Source: Flavobacteriales bacterium
GTDB taxonomy: Bacteria; Bacteroidota; Bacteroidia; Flavobacteriales_F; PHOS-HE28
NCBI GenBank assembly: GCA_016699575.1
Contig: CP064979.1
Location: forward strand, 1,550,001-1,614,000
Direction: 5' to 3'
Length of the DNA: 64,000 nucleotides
Shown: positions 7,529-14,915 of the stretch, one piece after another
How the letters are laid out: each line of letters opens with the position of its first letter
How positions within the stretch are numbered: position 1 is the stretch's first letter
Translations under genes and position numbers: made by a program
Notes under the pieces: generated by a model
Database searches by the model: none
Seen by the model: the letters and a program-made list of their open reading frames with translations, nothing else
What the model was told of the DNA's origin: nothing

Positions 7529-10141
7529 TCAGTGCATCACTTCGAACTTGCCGCGGGCGAGTTCACTGTTGCCGTTCACCACGCTGTAGAAGTACAGTCC
7601 GTCAGCGAGCCACGCCGTGGTGATGGTGGCCCTGCCCCACTCCATGCGGCGACTGGCCACCACGCGGCCGGTGTTGTCCATCACGTTGATGAAGGCATTG
7701 GCAGCATCCACACCCGTGAGATCGAAGAAGATGTTGCGATCGGCCGGGTTCGGGAAGAAGTTGACGCGCGCAGCTGCCTGCTCGTTCACGCCGCTGATGA
7801 AGTCCACCAGGGTAACGCAGTAGTCCTCCGTCTCGCCGTAGTTGTAACCGTCCGTGCAACCCACGCCGCCGTCGTCGTTGAAGATCATCATCACACGCAT
7901 GCGTGTGAAGCCCTCCAACGCACCAACGGGAATGGTCAGCGTGCCCGTGACCGCGGTCTGGGTCATGGCCCCGGCATCATAGGCCAGTTCGCCCGTACCG
8001 TCGAAATCACCGTTCTGATCGAGGTCCACGAAGACTTTGAAGTACTCATTGAACAACTGCCCATCGAAGCCCGGGGTGAGGGTGATGGGGTGGCCTTGGC
8101 CGATCTCCAGTTCGGTGCCGAGACCGGTGTAGTCACCATAGCCATCATCCGTGCCGGTAACGTTGTTCAACGTGCCTACCTGTACGCCCGCGATCCATTC
8201 CTCACTGGCGTCATCGCTTTCGCTCGGGCAATACGGCAGGTCGAGACAAGCGCCGCAACCGCTGGTCTTGAAGGAAACGGTATCACTCCACGCCGTGGGG
8301 CCGCCACTGCATATGGTCCGCACGGTCACTTCATACGTTGTGCAGGAATCCAAACCAGTGAACTCGTAGAACGCATTGGTGATGCCCGGGATGCTGGTCC
8401 AAACGCCGCTGCCCTCCACACTGATCTGCGCCTCGTAGCTGGTTGCCGCACTAACGGCCTGCCAGGTCACATTGCCGCTGTTGTCGCCCACGAAGCCCAC
8501 GGTCACGAAGTCGGGCGCCGTACAGCAGCCATCCGTGGTGAAAAGCACCGTGCTGAAGCCGCTGCTGATCGAATCGCACAAGCCCTCCACCTGGAACTCA
8601 TAGGTGGTGCAGCCGGTGAGGCCGGAGAGCGTGTACCCCAACGCAGTTACCTGGCCCAGCGGGATGTAGGCACCGAAGCCGAGCGGACGGTATTGCACGT
8701 TGAAGGTGTCCGAAGCACTGCTCTGCCACGTGATGACCACGGTGTTGCTGTCCACGTTGGCAACCGTTAGGTCGTACGGTGCCGGGCAAGGGCCACAGCC
8801 ATCGAGGATGAGCTGCATGCTGTTGAACGCGTTGATGCGGCCACCGGTGGTGCAGTTGCCGGGCAGGTTGCCGACTTGTTCCACCCCACCGAACAGGGCA
8901 TCGCGCACGAACAAAGCACCGGCAGCGGGATCGCTTTGCACCAGGTTCATCATGCTGGAGCACGGTGCGCTGTACAGCAAACCGATGACGCCGGCGGTGA
9001 GCGGACTGGCGAAGCTGGTGCCGCTGGTGGAGCCGTAGCCACCGCCAATGCTGGTGGTATAGACGTCCTCACCTGGAGCACCCACATCCACCACCGTGGC
9101 ACCATAGCCGCTGAACGTGCGAACATCCGCATCGTTGGTGGCGGTCACGCTCACCATGAAATCGCTGGTGCAGCCCGTGGGCATGTCGCCCACCACGTCC
9201 ATGTCGAGGTTGTTGTTGGCGGTGGCGCCGCAGCTAAGCACACCAGCCGCGCCCAGACTGTCGTAGAACGCGCACCAGAGCGGGTAGTCATTGGGGTCCG
9301 CGTTGTCGATGCCCCAACTGCTGTTGGTGGCCACGACGAAGGCGCCTTTGTTGCCCCCGGTGGTATTGTAAAGCTTCCGCATTTCCAGGGGGTAGGTGTA
9401 GCTCTCGATGACGGCCGCTTCGCTGATGCCGCTGCGGGTAACCACCATCATCTTCACGTCCCAGTTGGCGCCCGCGATACCAAGGCCGTTGTCGCCCTTT
9501 GCACCGATCATGCCGGCCACTTGGGTGCCGTGCCCACCGCCGTACACATCATCATCGTTGCCGCTCGGGTTCCAGCCTTGGAAATCGTCCACGAAGCCGT
9601 TGGCGTCATCGTCGGTACCGTTGTTGGGGATCTCCTGGAAGTTGAACCACGCGTTCCCGATGAGATCTGGATGTGGGAGGTCTGCATTCTCCACGATGCA
9701 CACCACGATGGTGTCGCCAGTGGCTGTGAGGCCCCCGGTGCTGATGTCCCACGCGATCTCGCTATCGATGTTGTCGTGGTGCCATACGCTGCCGTATTGC
9801 GGGTCGTTCGGCACAATACGGTCCTTCACAACGTGGTTGCTCTGCGCGATGGTGACACCCGGCTGGCTGCGTACCTGACGCACGAAGGCGCTGTGGTCGA
9901 TGCCGATGGCTTCGTAGTGGAGGAGCCACGCACGCATGGGCCGGCTCAGCTCGCGCACCACATGCAAACCGGTGGGCTCACCGTTGAAGCGGGCGGCCGC
10001 TTCAGCAATGGCCTGTGCATCGGCGCCGGGGGCCACCTGGATGATGATGTCGCCGGGAATCGTTTCCGGGCGTTGGGCAAGCACGGATATGGAAGCCGTG
10101 GCAAGCAGAAGGACGGGAAAGAAGCGCAACAAGGGGGTCAT
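7529..10141 (-). CDS. Secreted S8 subtilisin-like protease with Fn3 repeats, GEVED-like domain and T9SS sorting domain
   Basis: The start at 10141 gives a clear signal peptide (MTPLLRFFPVLLLATASISV); the longer frame only adds a polar leader. The product has 870 residues. A propeptide-like region precedes a subtilase domain with the His motif GGGHGTQVAGMIGA and the Ser motif GTSFASPLTAGVIGLL. The usual catalytic Asp (DTG) position reads CIVENADLPHPDL, so the Asp is not evident. Two fibronectin III-like repeats follow (CPAPYDLTVANVDSNTVVITW and its copy), then a GEVED-like region (YTGLGTELEIGQGHPITL) and a type A T9SS domain (FFPNPADRNIFFDL, then DGLYFYSV). It is predicted to be secreted across the outer membrane and surface-attached or released. 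Own promoter element upstream, terminator downstream. Confidence 0.93.
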   Translation of the reverse strand: MTPLLRFFPVLLLATASISVLAQRPETIPGDIIIQVAPGADAQAIAEAAARFNGEPTGLHVVRELSRPMRAWLLHYEAIGIDHSAFVRQVRSQPGVTIAQSNHVVKDRIVPNDPQYGSVWHHDNIDSEIAWDISTGGLTATGDTIVVCIVENADLPHPDLIGNAWFNFQEIPNNGTDDDANGFVDDFQGWNPSGNDDDVYGGGHGTQVAGMIGAKGDNGLGIAGANWDVKMMVVTRSGISEAAVIESYTYPLEMRKLYNTTGGNKGAFVVATNSSWGIDNADPNDYPLWCAFYDSLGAAGVLSCGATANNNLDMDVVGDMPTGCTSDFMVSVTATNDADVRTFSGYGATVVDVGAPGEDVYTTSIGGGYGSTSGTSFASPLTAGVIGLLYSAPCSSMMNLVQSDPAAGALFVRDALFGGVEQVGNLPGNCTTGGRINAFNSMQLILDGCGPCPAPYDLTVANVDSNTVVITWQSSASDTFNVQYRPLGFGAYIPLGQVTALGYTLSGLTGCTTYEFQVEGLCDSISSGFSTVLFTTDGCCTAPDFVTVGFVGDNSGNVTWQAVSAATSYEAQISVEGSGVWTSIPGITNAFYEFTGLDSCTTYEVTVRTICSGGPTAWSDTVSFKTSGCGACLDLPYCPSESDDASEEWIAGVQVGTLNNVTGTDDGYGDYTGLGTELEIGQGHPITLTPGFDGQLFNEYFKVFVDLDQNGDFDGTGELAYDAGAMTQTAVTGTLTIPVGALEGFTRMRVMMIFNDDGGVGCTDGYNYGETEDYCVTLVDFISGVNEQAAARVNFFPNPADRNIFFDLTGVDAANAFINVMDNTGRVVASRRMEWGRATITTAWLADGLYFYSVVNGNSELARGKFEVMH

Positions 10142-10160
10142 GGTTTTTCCTGAAGGTGGG

Positions 10161-10168
10161 CGAAAGTA
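10161..10168 (-). promoter_or_regulatory. TAnnTTTG-like -7 element before the subtilase gene
   Basis: TACTTTCG on the minus strand, 19 bases before the ATG at 10141. This supports the shorter start, because the alternative start at 10243 would lie upstream of the promoter. Confidence 0.45.
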
Positions 10169-10302
10169 TCCGGCGAGGCACCGCTCGCCCGTTCGGCACC
10201 CCCAATTGAGGTTGTCATTCTTGGACCGGCCAGTGGAAAGCAAAGGGCCCCATTGCCACCGCTGAACCCCAATTGCCGTTCATCACACGGCCCCATGGGT
10301 CC

Positions 10303-10329
10303 TGTAACTCCCGGCGTTCGATGCCCGTC
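10303..10329 (+). promoter_or_regulatory. ECF-sigma-like promoter (TGTAAC - 17 bp - CGTC)
   Basis: TGTAACTC at 10303 and CGTCC from 10326 are 17 bp apart, the arrangement typical of extracytoplasmic-function sigma factor promoters (-35 with an AAC core, -10 with CGT). The same pair recurs with near-identical flanking sequence at 10873-10898 before the next envelope gene. It lies 41 bases before the ATG at 10371. Inferred from pattern; the sigma factor is not in the window. Confidence 0.5.
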
Positions 10330-10370
10330 CCATGATCACAAGACCGAACAACATCAACACCATCCCCGCC

Positions 10371-10745
10371 ATGAAAAGCTTCAACCTCCTCCGCACCACG
10401 ATGGTGATCGCCACCGTGTTCACCCTCGGTTACACCCGCGCTGCCGAGCCCCCTGTTACCACCGGAACCACCGACGTCTCCCTGGAGCGCGCGCTCGACA
10501 AGGAACTGAACAAGCACATCAGCTTCCCCCTGCTGCGCAAGAACGACATGACCGGCGAAGTGTTCGTGAGCTTCGTGGTGAACAAGGAAGGGAAGGTCGA
10601 AGTGATCAACGCCACCAGCAGCAATGACGAGCTCTGCGCCTATGTGCTGGCGAAGCTGGCCTTGGTGGACATCGGCGACAATCCCACCGGCACTTGGAAG
10701 ACGGAACACGTCCGCTTCGTTTTCGCTCCCGAAGGCAGCATCTGA
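10371..10745 (+). CDS. Small exported protein with a TonB C-terminal-like domain
   Basis: The product has 124 residues. The start at 10371 gives a signal peptide (MKSFNLLRTTMVIATVFTLG, ending near TRAAE). Residues from about 35 to the end resemble the TonB C-terminal fold used by energy transducers: LNKHISFPLL, then GEVFVSFVVNKEGKVEVINA, then the C-terminal strand. There is no N-terminal proline-rich spanner, so it is a free periplasmic domain rather than a full TonB. The transcript ends at a strong terminator 20 bases after the stop and probably starts at an ECF-type promoter. An envelope-stress role is possible but is inference only. Confidence 0.72.
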   Translation: MKSFNLLRTTMVIATVFTLGYTRAAEPPVTTGTTDVSLERALDKELNKHISFPLLRKNDMTGEVFVSFVVNKEGKVEVINATSSNDELCAYVLAKLALVDIGDNPTGTWKTEHVRFVFAPEGSI

Positions 10746-10764
10746 ACCAACGCTTCCCGCACAT

Positions 10765-10798
10765 GAAGAGCCCCGGCTATCCGGGGCTCTTCCCTTTT
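10765..10798 (+). terminator. Intrinsic terminator after the TonB-like gene
   Basis: A 12-bp perfect stem (GAAGAGCCCCGG with CCGGGGCTCTTC) closes a CTAT loop and is followed by CCCTTTT. It starts 20 bases after the stop at 10745. Confidence 0.88.
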
Positions 10799-10872
10799 CA
10801 CACCCCTCCCACTGCAGGGCGGCCACCGCTCCATTGGGGCGCCAGCGGGCCAACAGGAAATTCCATGGCAGC

Positions 10873-10898
10873 TGTAACTCCCTCTCCGCGAGCCCGTC
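10873..10898 (+). promoter_or_regulatory. ECF-sigma-like promoter (TGTAAC - 16 bp - CGTC), second copy
   Basis: TGTAACTCCC at 10873 and CGTCC from 10895 are 16 bp apart. The flanks match the upstream copy: both have GCCCGTCC followed shortly by AAGACCGA. It lies 21 bases before the ATG of the outer-membrane barrel gene. The two genes are therefore probably co-regulated by one alternative sigma factor (inference). Confidence 0.5.
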
Positions 10899-10919
10899 CT
10901 ACGATGGAAGACCGACACC

Positions 10920-11897
10920 ATGAAAACGAAGAACCTTCTGCTGGCCGCCATCATCCTTGTTGCCGCGCCGGCCACCGCCCAAGAAGACACCGTGGCCACC
11001 GAGGGCCATCATGCCTTGGCGCTGAAACTCTCCAACGATGGGCTGCAGGCCCAGGTGATCGACCAGCGCGACAGTACCGCGTTCGGCAACGACCGCGATA
11101 CGCTCCGCCTGGAACTGAAGCACAAGTACATCACCATCCTCTCCGAGCCCAAACCGATGACATCGGAGGACTCGCTGCCCACGCTCCTCAAAGAGCTGCG
11201 CCGCGAACGGAAGTACGCCTTCACCCACTGGGACGGTATCGACCTCGGCCTGAACAGCTTCGTTGCGGAGGACGGCCGCATCGGCGATGGCCCGAAGACG
11301 AACGGGCTTGCGCTCAACAACTGGCGCTCCCGCTACTTCGCCATCAACTTCGCCACGTGGAAGGTGGAGTTCGGCAGCCACCACGCAGGATTGTACACCG
11401 GCGCAGGGATCGAGTTCCGCAACTACCACTTCGCCGACAACACCGTGCTCACCGATGTGGCCGACACCACCTTCGGCATGCCGGTGACGGAGCCCGACTT
11501 CCAGAAGAACAAGCTGCGCCAGATCGGCCTGCGCGTTCCGCTGATGCTGGAGTTCAACAGCAAGCGCGCAACGATGCCGACCACCCTGGAAGAGGCCGTG
11601 AAGCGCGACAGCGAAGGCTTCAGCACGAAAGGAAACGTGCACCTGGCCTTCGGCCTGGTGGGCAGCGTGTACTTCGATACCATGTACAAGCAGAAGTACA
11701 CCGATGAGGGCAGCGACCGCAAAGTGCGCGACAAGGACGACTTCAACCTGTTGCCCTACAATGTTGCCGCTGCGGTGCGTCTTGGGGTGGGAAGCCTCGC
11801 ACTATTCGCCGAGTACGGCCTCACCACGCTGTTCGAGGACGGTGGCAGCCCGGTGCTCGTGCCGGTGACGGTGGGTGTCCAGGTGGTCGGGTTCTGA
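10920..11897 (+). CDS. Putative outer-membrane beta-barrel protein
   Basis: The product has 325 residues with a signal peptide (about residues 1-20, ending TAQED). The remainder is rich in alternating hydrophobic/polar strands with aromatic girdle residues (YFAINFATWKVEF, GAGIEFRNYHF, LRVPLMLEF, LAFGLVGSVYFDTMY, VAAAVRLGVGSLALFAEYG), and it ends with a hydrophobic C-terminal strand finishing in Phe (VTVGVQVVGF). That ending is the classic outer-membrane barrel signature. It resembles the PorT/OMP_b-brl group of Bacteroidota barrels, but no specific function can be named. The gene stands alone behind an ECF-type promoter. Confidence 0.75.
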   Translation: MKTKNLLLAAIILVAAPATAQEDTVATEGHHALALKLSNDGLQAQVIDQRDSTAFGNDRDTLRLELKHKYITILSEPKPMTSEDSLPTLLKELRRERKYAFTHWDGIDLGLNSFVAEDGRIGDGPKTNGLALNNWRSRYFAINFATWKVEFGSHHAGLYTGAGIEFRNYHFADNTVLTDVADTTFGMPVTEPDFQKNKLRQIGLRVPLMLEFNSKRATMPTTLEEAVKRDSEGFSTKGNVHLAFGLVGSVYFDTMYKQKYTDEGSDRKVRDKDDFNLLPYNVAAAVRLGVGSLALFAEYGLTTLFEDGGSPVLVPVTVGVQVVGF

Positions 11898-11989
11898 ACG
11901 CGTTGAGGTAGGCTTCCAGCGCAACAAGGGAAATACGAGGGAGGCCGAAAGCGGGCCGCCGGTGTGAACGTCACCGAGCGGCCCGCCGC

Positions 11990-11997
11990 TATTTTCG
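11990..11997 (+). promoter_or_regulatory. TAnnTTTG-like -7 element before yebC
   Basis: TATTTTCG lies 39 bases before the yebC ATG. Between them is a small palindrome (CCGCC-TAA-GGCGG, 12006-12018) like those dispersed elsewhere in the window. Confidence 0.4.
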
Positions 11998-12036
11998 CCG
12001 CCCGTCCGCCTAAGGCGGGCCCTTCAAACGGAACCC

Positions 12037-12792
12037 ATGGGCCGCATCTTCGAGAAACGCAAGCACAAGATCTTCGCACGCAACGCCAAGCTGAGCAAGC
12101 TCTTCACCCGCATCGGCAAGGAAATAGCCATGGCGGTGAAGGCCGGTGGGCCGAACCCGGACGCCAACACGCGGTTGCGCATGGCCATCCAGAACGCCCG
12201 CGGCATGAACATGCCCAAGGACAACGTGGACCGCGCCATCAAGAAAGCGGCAGCGGGGGGCGAAGGAGCGGATTTCGCCGAGGTCACCTACGAGGGCTAC
12301 GCGCCCGGGGGGGTGGCCATCTTCGTGGATGCCGCAACCAACAACACCACACGCACCGTGGCCAACGTGCGAAGCTTCTTCAGCAAGTGTGACGGCACCT
12401 TGGGCACCAACGGTTCGCTCTCGCACGTGTTCGATCGCAAAGGCGAATTCGTGGTGGAGAACGCCGCGTTGAAGGGCCGCGACGGCGATGAGTTCGAAAT
12501 GGAGTGCATCGATGCCGGTGCTGATGATGTGCACCGCGATGAAGAGGGGTTCATCATCCTCACCCCGTTCCAAGGCTTCGGTGCCATGCAGCAGAAACTC
12601 GAGGAGTTGGGCATCGACAGCAAGAGCGCCGAGCTGAAGCGCTTCCCGTTGTCAATGATCCCCGTCGACCTGACCACGGCCCGCAACGTGATGAAGCTGG
12701 TGGACATGCTGGAAGAGGACGACGACGTGAACGCCGTGTACCACAACATGGAACTGAGCGAGGAGGTGGAGGCGGAACTGGCGAAGGGGTGA
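12037..12792 (+). CDS. yebC: YebC/PmpR family (TACO1-like) regulatory/translation protein
   Basis: YebC-family proteins are small cytoplasmic proteins known as DNA-binding regulators in some bacteria and, more recently, as ribosome-associated factors that help translate proline-rich stretches; TACO1 is the mitochondrial homologue. The 251-residue product begins MGRIFEKRKHKIFARNAKLS, has the conserved IAMAVKAGGPNPDANTRLR and NMPKDNVDRAIKKA, and contains YEGYAPGGVAIFVDA and NTTRTVANVRSFFSKCDG, all hallmarks of the family. It appears monocistronic. Its stop codon overlaps the left arm of an inverted repeat shared with the convergent kinase. Confidence 0.95.
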   Translation: MGRIFEKRKHKIFARNAKLSKLFTRIGKEIAMAVKAGGPNPDANTRLRMAIQNARGMNMPKDNVDRAIKKAAAGGEGADFAEVTYEGYAPGGVAIFVDAATNNTTRTVANVRSFFSKCDGTLGTNGSLSHVFDRKGEFVVENAALKGRDGDEFEMECIDAGADDVHRDEEGFIILTPFQGFGAMQQKLEELGIDSKSAELKRFPLSMIPVDLTTARNVMKLVDMLEEDDDVNAVYHNMELSEEVEAELAKG

Positions 12793-12908
12793 ACCATGTG
12801 GCCATGGGTTCATGTGCCCATGTGCTCATGCGGCCGTGCGCATGGGCAACGTGTCTCGATGGTGGCAGTGCGGTTCGAGCAGTTCATGGACAAATGGCCA
12901 CATGGTTC
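12791..12908. repeat. Inverted repeat filling the spacer between two convergent genes
   Basis: A 15-bp perfect arm GAACCATGTGGCCAT (12791-12805) pairs with ATGGCCACATGGTTC (12894-12908), with a 88-base loop that contains further CATG-rich half-palindromes (for example GCCCATG with CATGGGC). The left arm overlaps the yebC stop and the right arm abuts the stop of the convergent kinase, so the whole intergenic space is this element. It could act as a bidirectional terminator or be a dispersed repeat. Confidence 0.75.
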
Positions 12909-12909
12909 T

Positions 12910-14817
12910 TCACCCCACAGCCGTGAAGCGGATGTGGTAGTTGGTGCCGCGTGTACCACTGTCCACCGTAACGAACCCGTTCAGTTGCTCCGTAAGGCTT
13001 TCCACCAGGCCCATGCCCAGTGAACTGTCCTCGTTGGGCTGCTGCTGGTTTTCCATGCCCACTCCGTCGTCCGAGTAACGCAGGTCGTAGGTGTTGGGAC
13101 CGACCGAGGAAAGCACCAGATCGACGCGGCCCTGCTGGCGGCCTTTGAAAGCGTGTTTGAAGCTGTTGGTGATGAGCTCGTTGACGATCAGGCCGAGGGG
13201 CACCATCGTGTTCAGGTCCAGTTCCAGGCCGGGTTCGATGATGGCGCCGTACGTGATGCTCTCACGCACATCGTTCACGCGCACCAGCTCGGCGAACAGT
13301 TCATCGAGGTAGCGCGCCACGTCGAGGCGGGCGAGGTCATCGCCTTTGTAGAGCTTCTCGTGGATGAGCGCCATGCTGCTCACGCGGCTTTGGCTCAGCT
13401 CGAAGGCGTGCTGCAAGCGCTCATCGTCCATGCCCGCACTTTGCAGCCGCAGCAAGCTGGCCACCACTTGCAGGTTATTCTTCACGCGGTGGTGGATCTC
13501 CTTGATGAGCGTGTTGATGCGCTCGTTCGCCTGCTCCAGTTTTTCCTTTTCGCTCTGGAGCGCGCGGGTCTGTTCCATGTCGCGGATGCGCGCGGCCTTC
13601 AGGTTCTCCTTCATGCGCGCGAGCGAAAGGCCGAGCACGTCCTTCTCGCCGCGGATGGGCACGGTGGTGTCGTAGTTGCCCCGCCCGATCGCTTCAGCGC
13701 TGCTGGCCAGCGAGCGCACGTTGTCGATCATGCCATTGAAGGAATCGGCCATCTCACCGATCTCATCATTAGTGCGCACAACCACCTTGCCGCTCACATC
13801 GCCTTCGGCAAGCGCATGGGCCGCATTGCTAACCTCGGTCACCGTACGCCGTATGCCGCGCATGATCACCAACGCCATCACCAGCACCGCCGCTACGGTG
13901 CCGATGAGGGCAAAGAACACCAGCGATAGCCGCACCTCCGCGTCCGAGAGGTTCTCCTCGCTGGCCGTGATGATGCCCTGGATGGAGCGGTCCTCCACCT
14001 TCTTCAGCTTGTCCATGGCCGCACTGCTGATCAGCCACCAACGCTCATTGTCCACGGGCAGCTGGTCCACGCTGCGGCGCTCCATCAGCAGGCCGGTCAC
14101 CGTGTTCAGGAAGGCGATGGTATCACCGCTGTAGGTGCTACGGTAAGTCGCCAGGACTTCCGCCGGTGCATCGCGCTCGAAGAGCTGCAGGTTGCTTCTG
14201 AAATTGGCCAGCTGCAGGCTGATGGTGCTCATATCAGCCGCCAGCAAAGGTTCGCCCACAAGGCCACGGCCCACCTTGCTGCGCACCACGCTCATGGCCT
14301 CCTTGGCGTGCAGAAGGTTCATGTGCGCGTACAATCGATCCTTCGTCACGGGGTCCAGCGCCAGCTTGGCGGTGGCCGTCAATTCGTTCAGCAGGTTGTT
14401 GTTGATCCTCCGGTAGCTCTGGCCCACTTGGGGTGAGGTGGTACGACGGTCGACCACGCGCTGGCGCAACACGGCCAACCCGTCGAAGGCCGTCTTGCTC
14501 TTCCCGCTCTCATCCGCCGCCTGCAAAGCATTGATGGCCTCGTCGGTCTTCACGAACTGGAGCCCGAGGCGCGGCTCGTTCACGGGGCGACCTGCCAGGA
14601 AACCCGTGCACAGGGCGTATTCCTTCTGCAGTTCGTGGATGACGTTGCTGAGCAGTTCGATGGTCCGTGCCTGGCCACTGATGTACTGGTAAACATCGCG
14701 GCGGTCCAGGCTGCTGTTCATCTGCTTGCCGATGAGCAGCACCATGCCGACCACGGGAATGGCCAGCGTTACCAGGAATTTGGTGCGGACGGGCAGGTCG
14801 GCGAAACGCCACTTCAT
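12910..14817 (-). CDS. Membrane sensor histidine kinase with NIT-like sensor, HAMP and HisKA_2 domains
   Basis: The start at 14817 (MKWRFADLPVRTKFLVTLAI) puts a membrane segment at about residues 13-33; a longer frame from 14892 would start upstream of the promoter-like element at 14840. The 635-residue product has a long helical extracytoplasmic sensor (about 40-310) resembling the nitrate/nitrite-sensing NIT fold, a second membrane segment (LVFFALIGTVAAVLVMALVI), a HAMP linker, and a coiled coil. The phosphoacceptor is in IKEIHHRVKNNLQVVASLLR (HisKA_2), followed by an ATPase domain with LGLIVNELITNSFKHAF and DDGVGM. HisKA_2 kinases often act with receiver-only or output-less regulators; none is adjacent. 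Confidence 0.9.
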   Translation of the reverse strand: MKWRFADLPVRTKFLVTLAIPVVGMVLLIGKQMNSSLDRRDVYQYISGQARTIELLSNVIHELQKEYALCTGFLAGRPVNEPRLGLQFVKTDEAINALQAADESGKSKTAFDGLAVLRQRVVDRRTTSPQVGQSYRRINNNLLNELTATAKLALDPVTKDRLYAHMNLLHAKEAMSVVRSKVGRGLVGEPLLAADMSTISLQLANFRSNLQLFERDAPAEVLATYRSTYSGDTIAFLNTVTGLLMERRSVDQLPVDNERWWLISSAAMDKLKKVEDRSIQGIITASEENLSDAEVRLSLVFFALIGTVAAVLVMALVIMRGIRRTVTEVSNAAHALAEGDVSGKVVVRTNDEIGEMADSFNGMIDNVRSLASSAEAIGRGNYDTTVPIRGEKDVLGLSLARMKENLKAARIRDMEQTRALQSEKEKLEQANERINTLIKEIHHRVKNNLQVVASLLRLQSAGMDDERLQHAFELSQSRVSSMALIHEKLYKGDDLARLDVARYLDELFAELVRVNDVRESITYGAIIEPGLELDLNTMVPLGLIVNELITNSFKHAFKGRQQGRVDLVLSSVGPNTYDLRYSDDGVGMENQQQPNEDSSLGMGLVESLTEQLNGFVTVDSGTRGTNYHIRFTAVG

Positions 14818-14839
14818 GGTACTACCGGAGCAGGGCGCG

Positions 14840-14847
14840 TGAATGTA
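14840..14847 (-). promoter_or_regulatory. TAnnTTTG-like -7 element before the NIT kinase
   Basis: TACATTCA on the minus strand, 22 bases before the kinase ATG at 14817. It is back to back with the plus-strand TACATTCG at 14888, forming a compact divergent promoter region. Confidence 0.4.
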
Positions 14848-14887
14848 GGGCAACGTCCCGGGCGCTTCCACGGTGGCCGGGGCCGGG

Positions 14888-14895
14888 TACATTCG
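14888..14895 (+). promoter_or_regulatory. TAnnTTTG-like -7 element before the carboxyltransferase gene
   Basis: TACATTCG, 20 bases before the ATG at 14916. It is the plus-strand half of the divergent promoter pair. Confidence 0.45.
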
Positions 14896-14915
14896 CCGAC
14901 CAACAACACTGGTCC

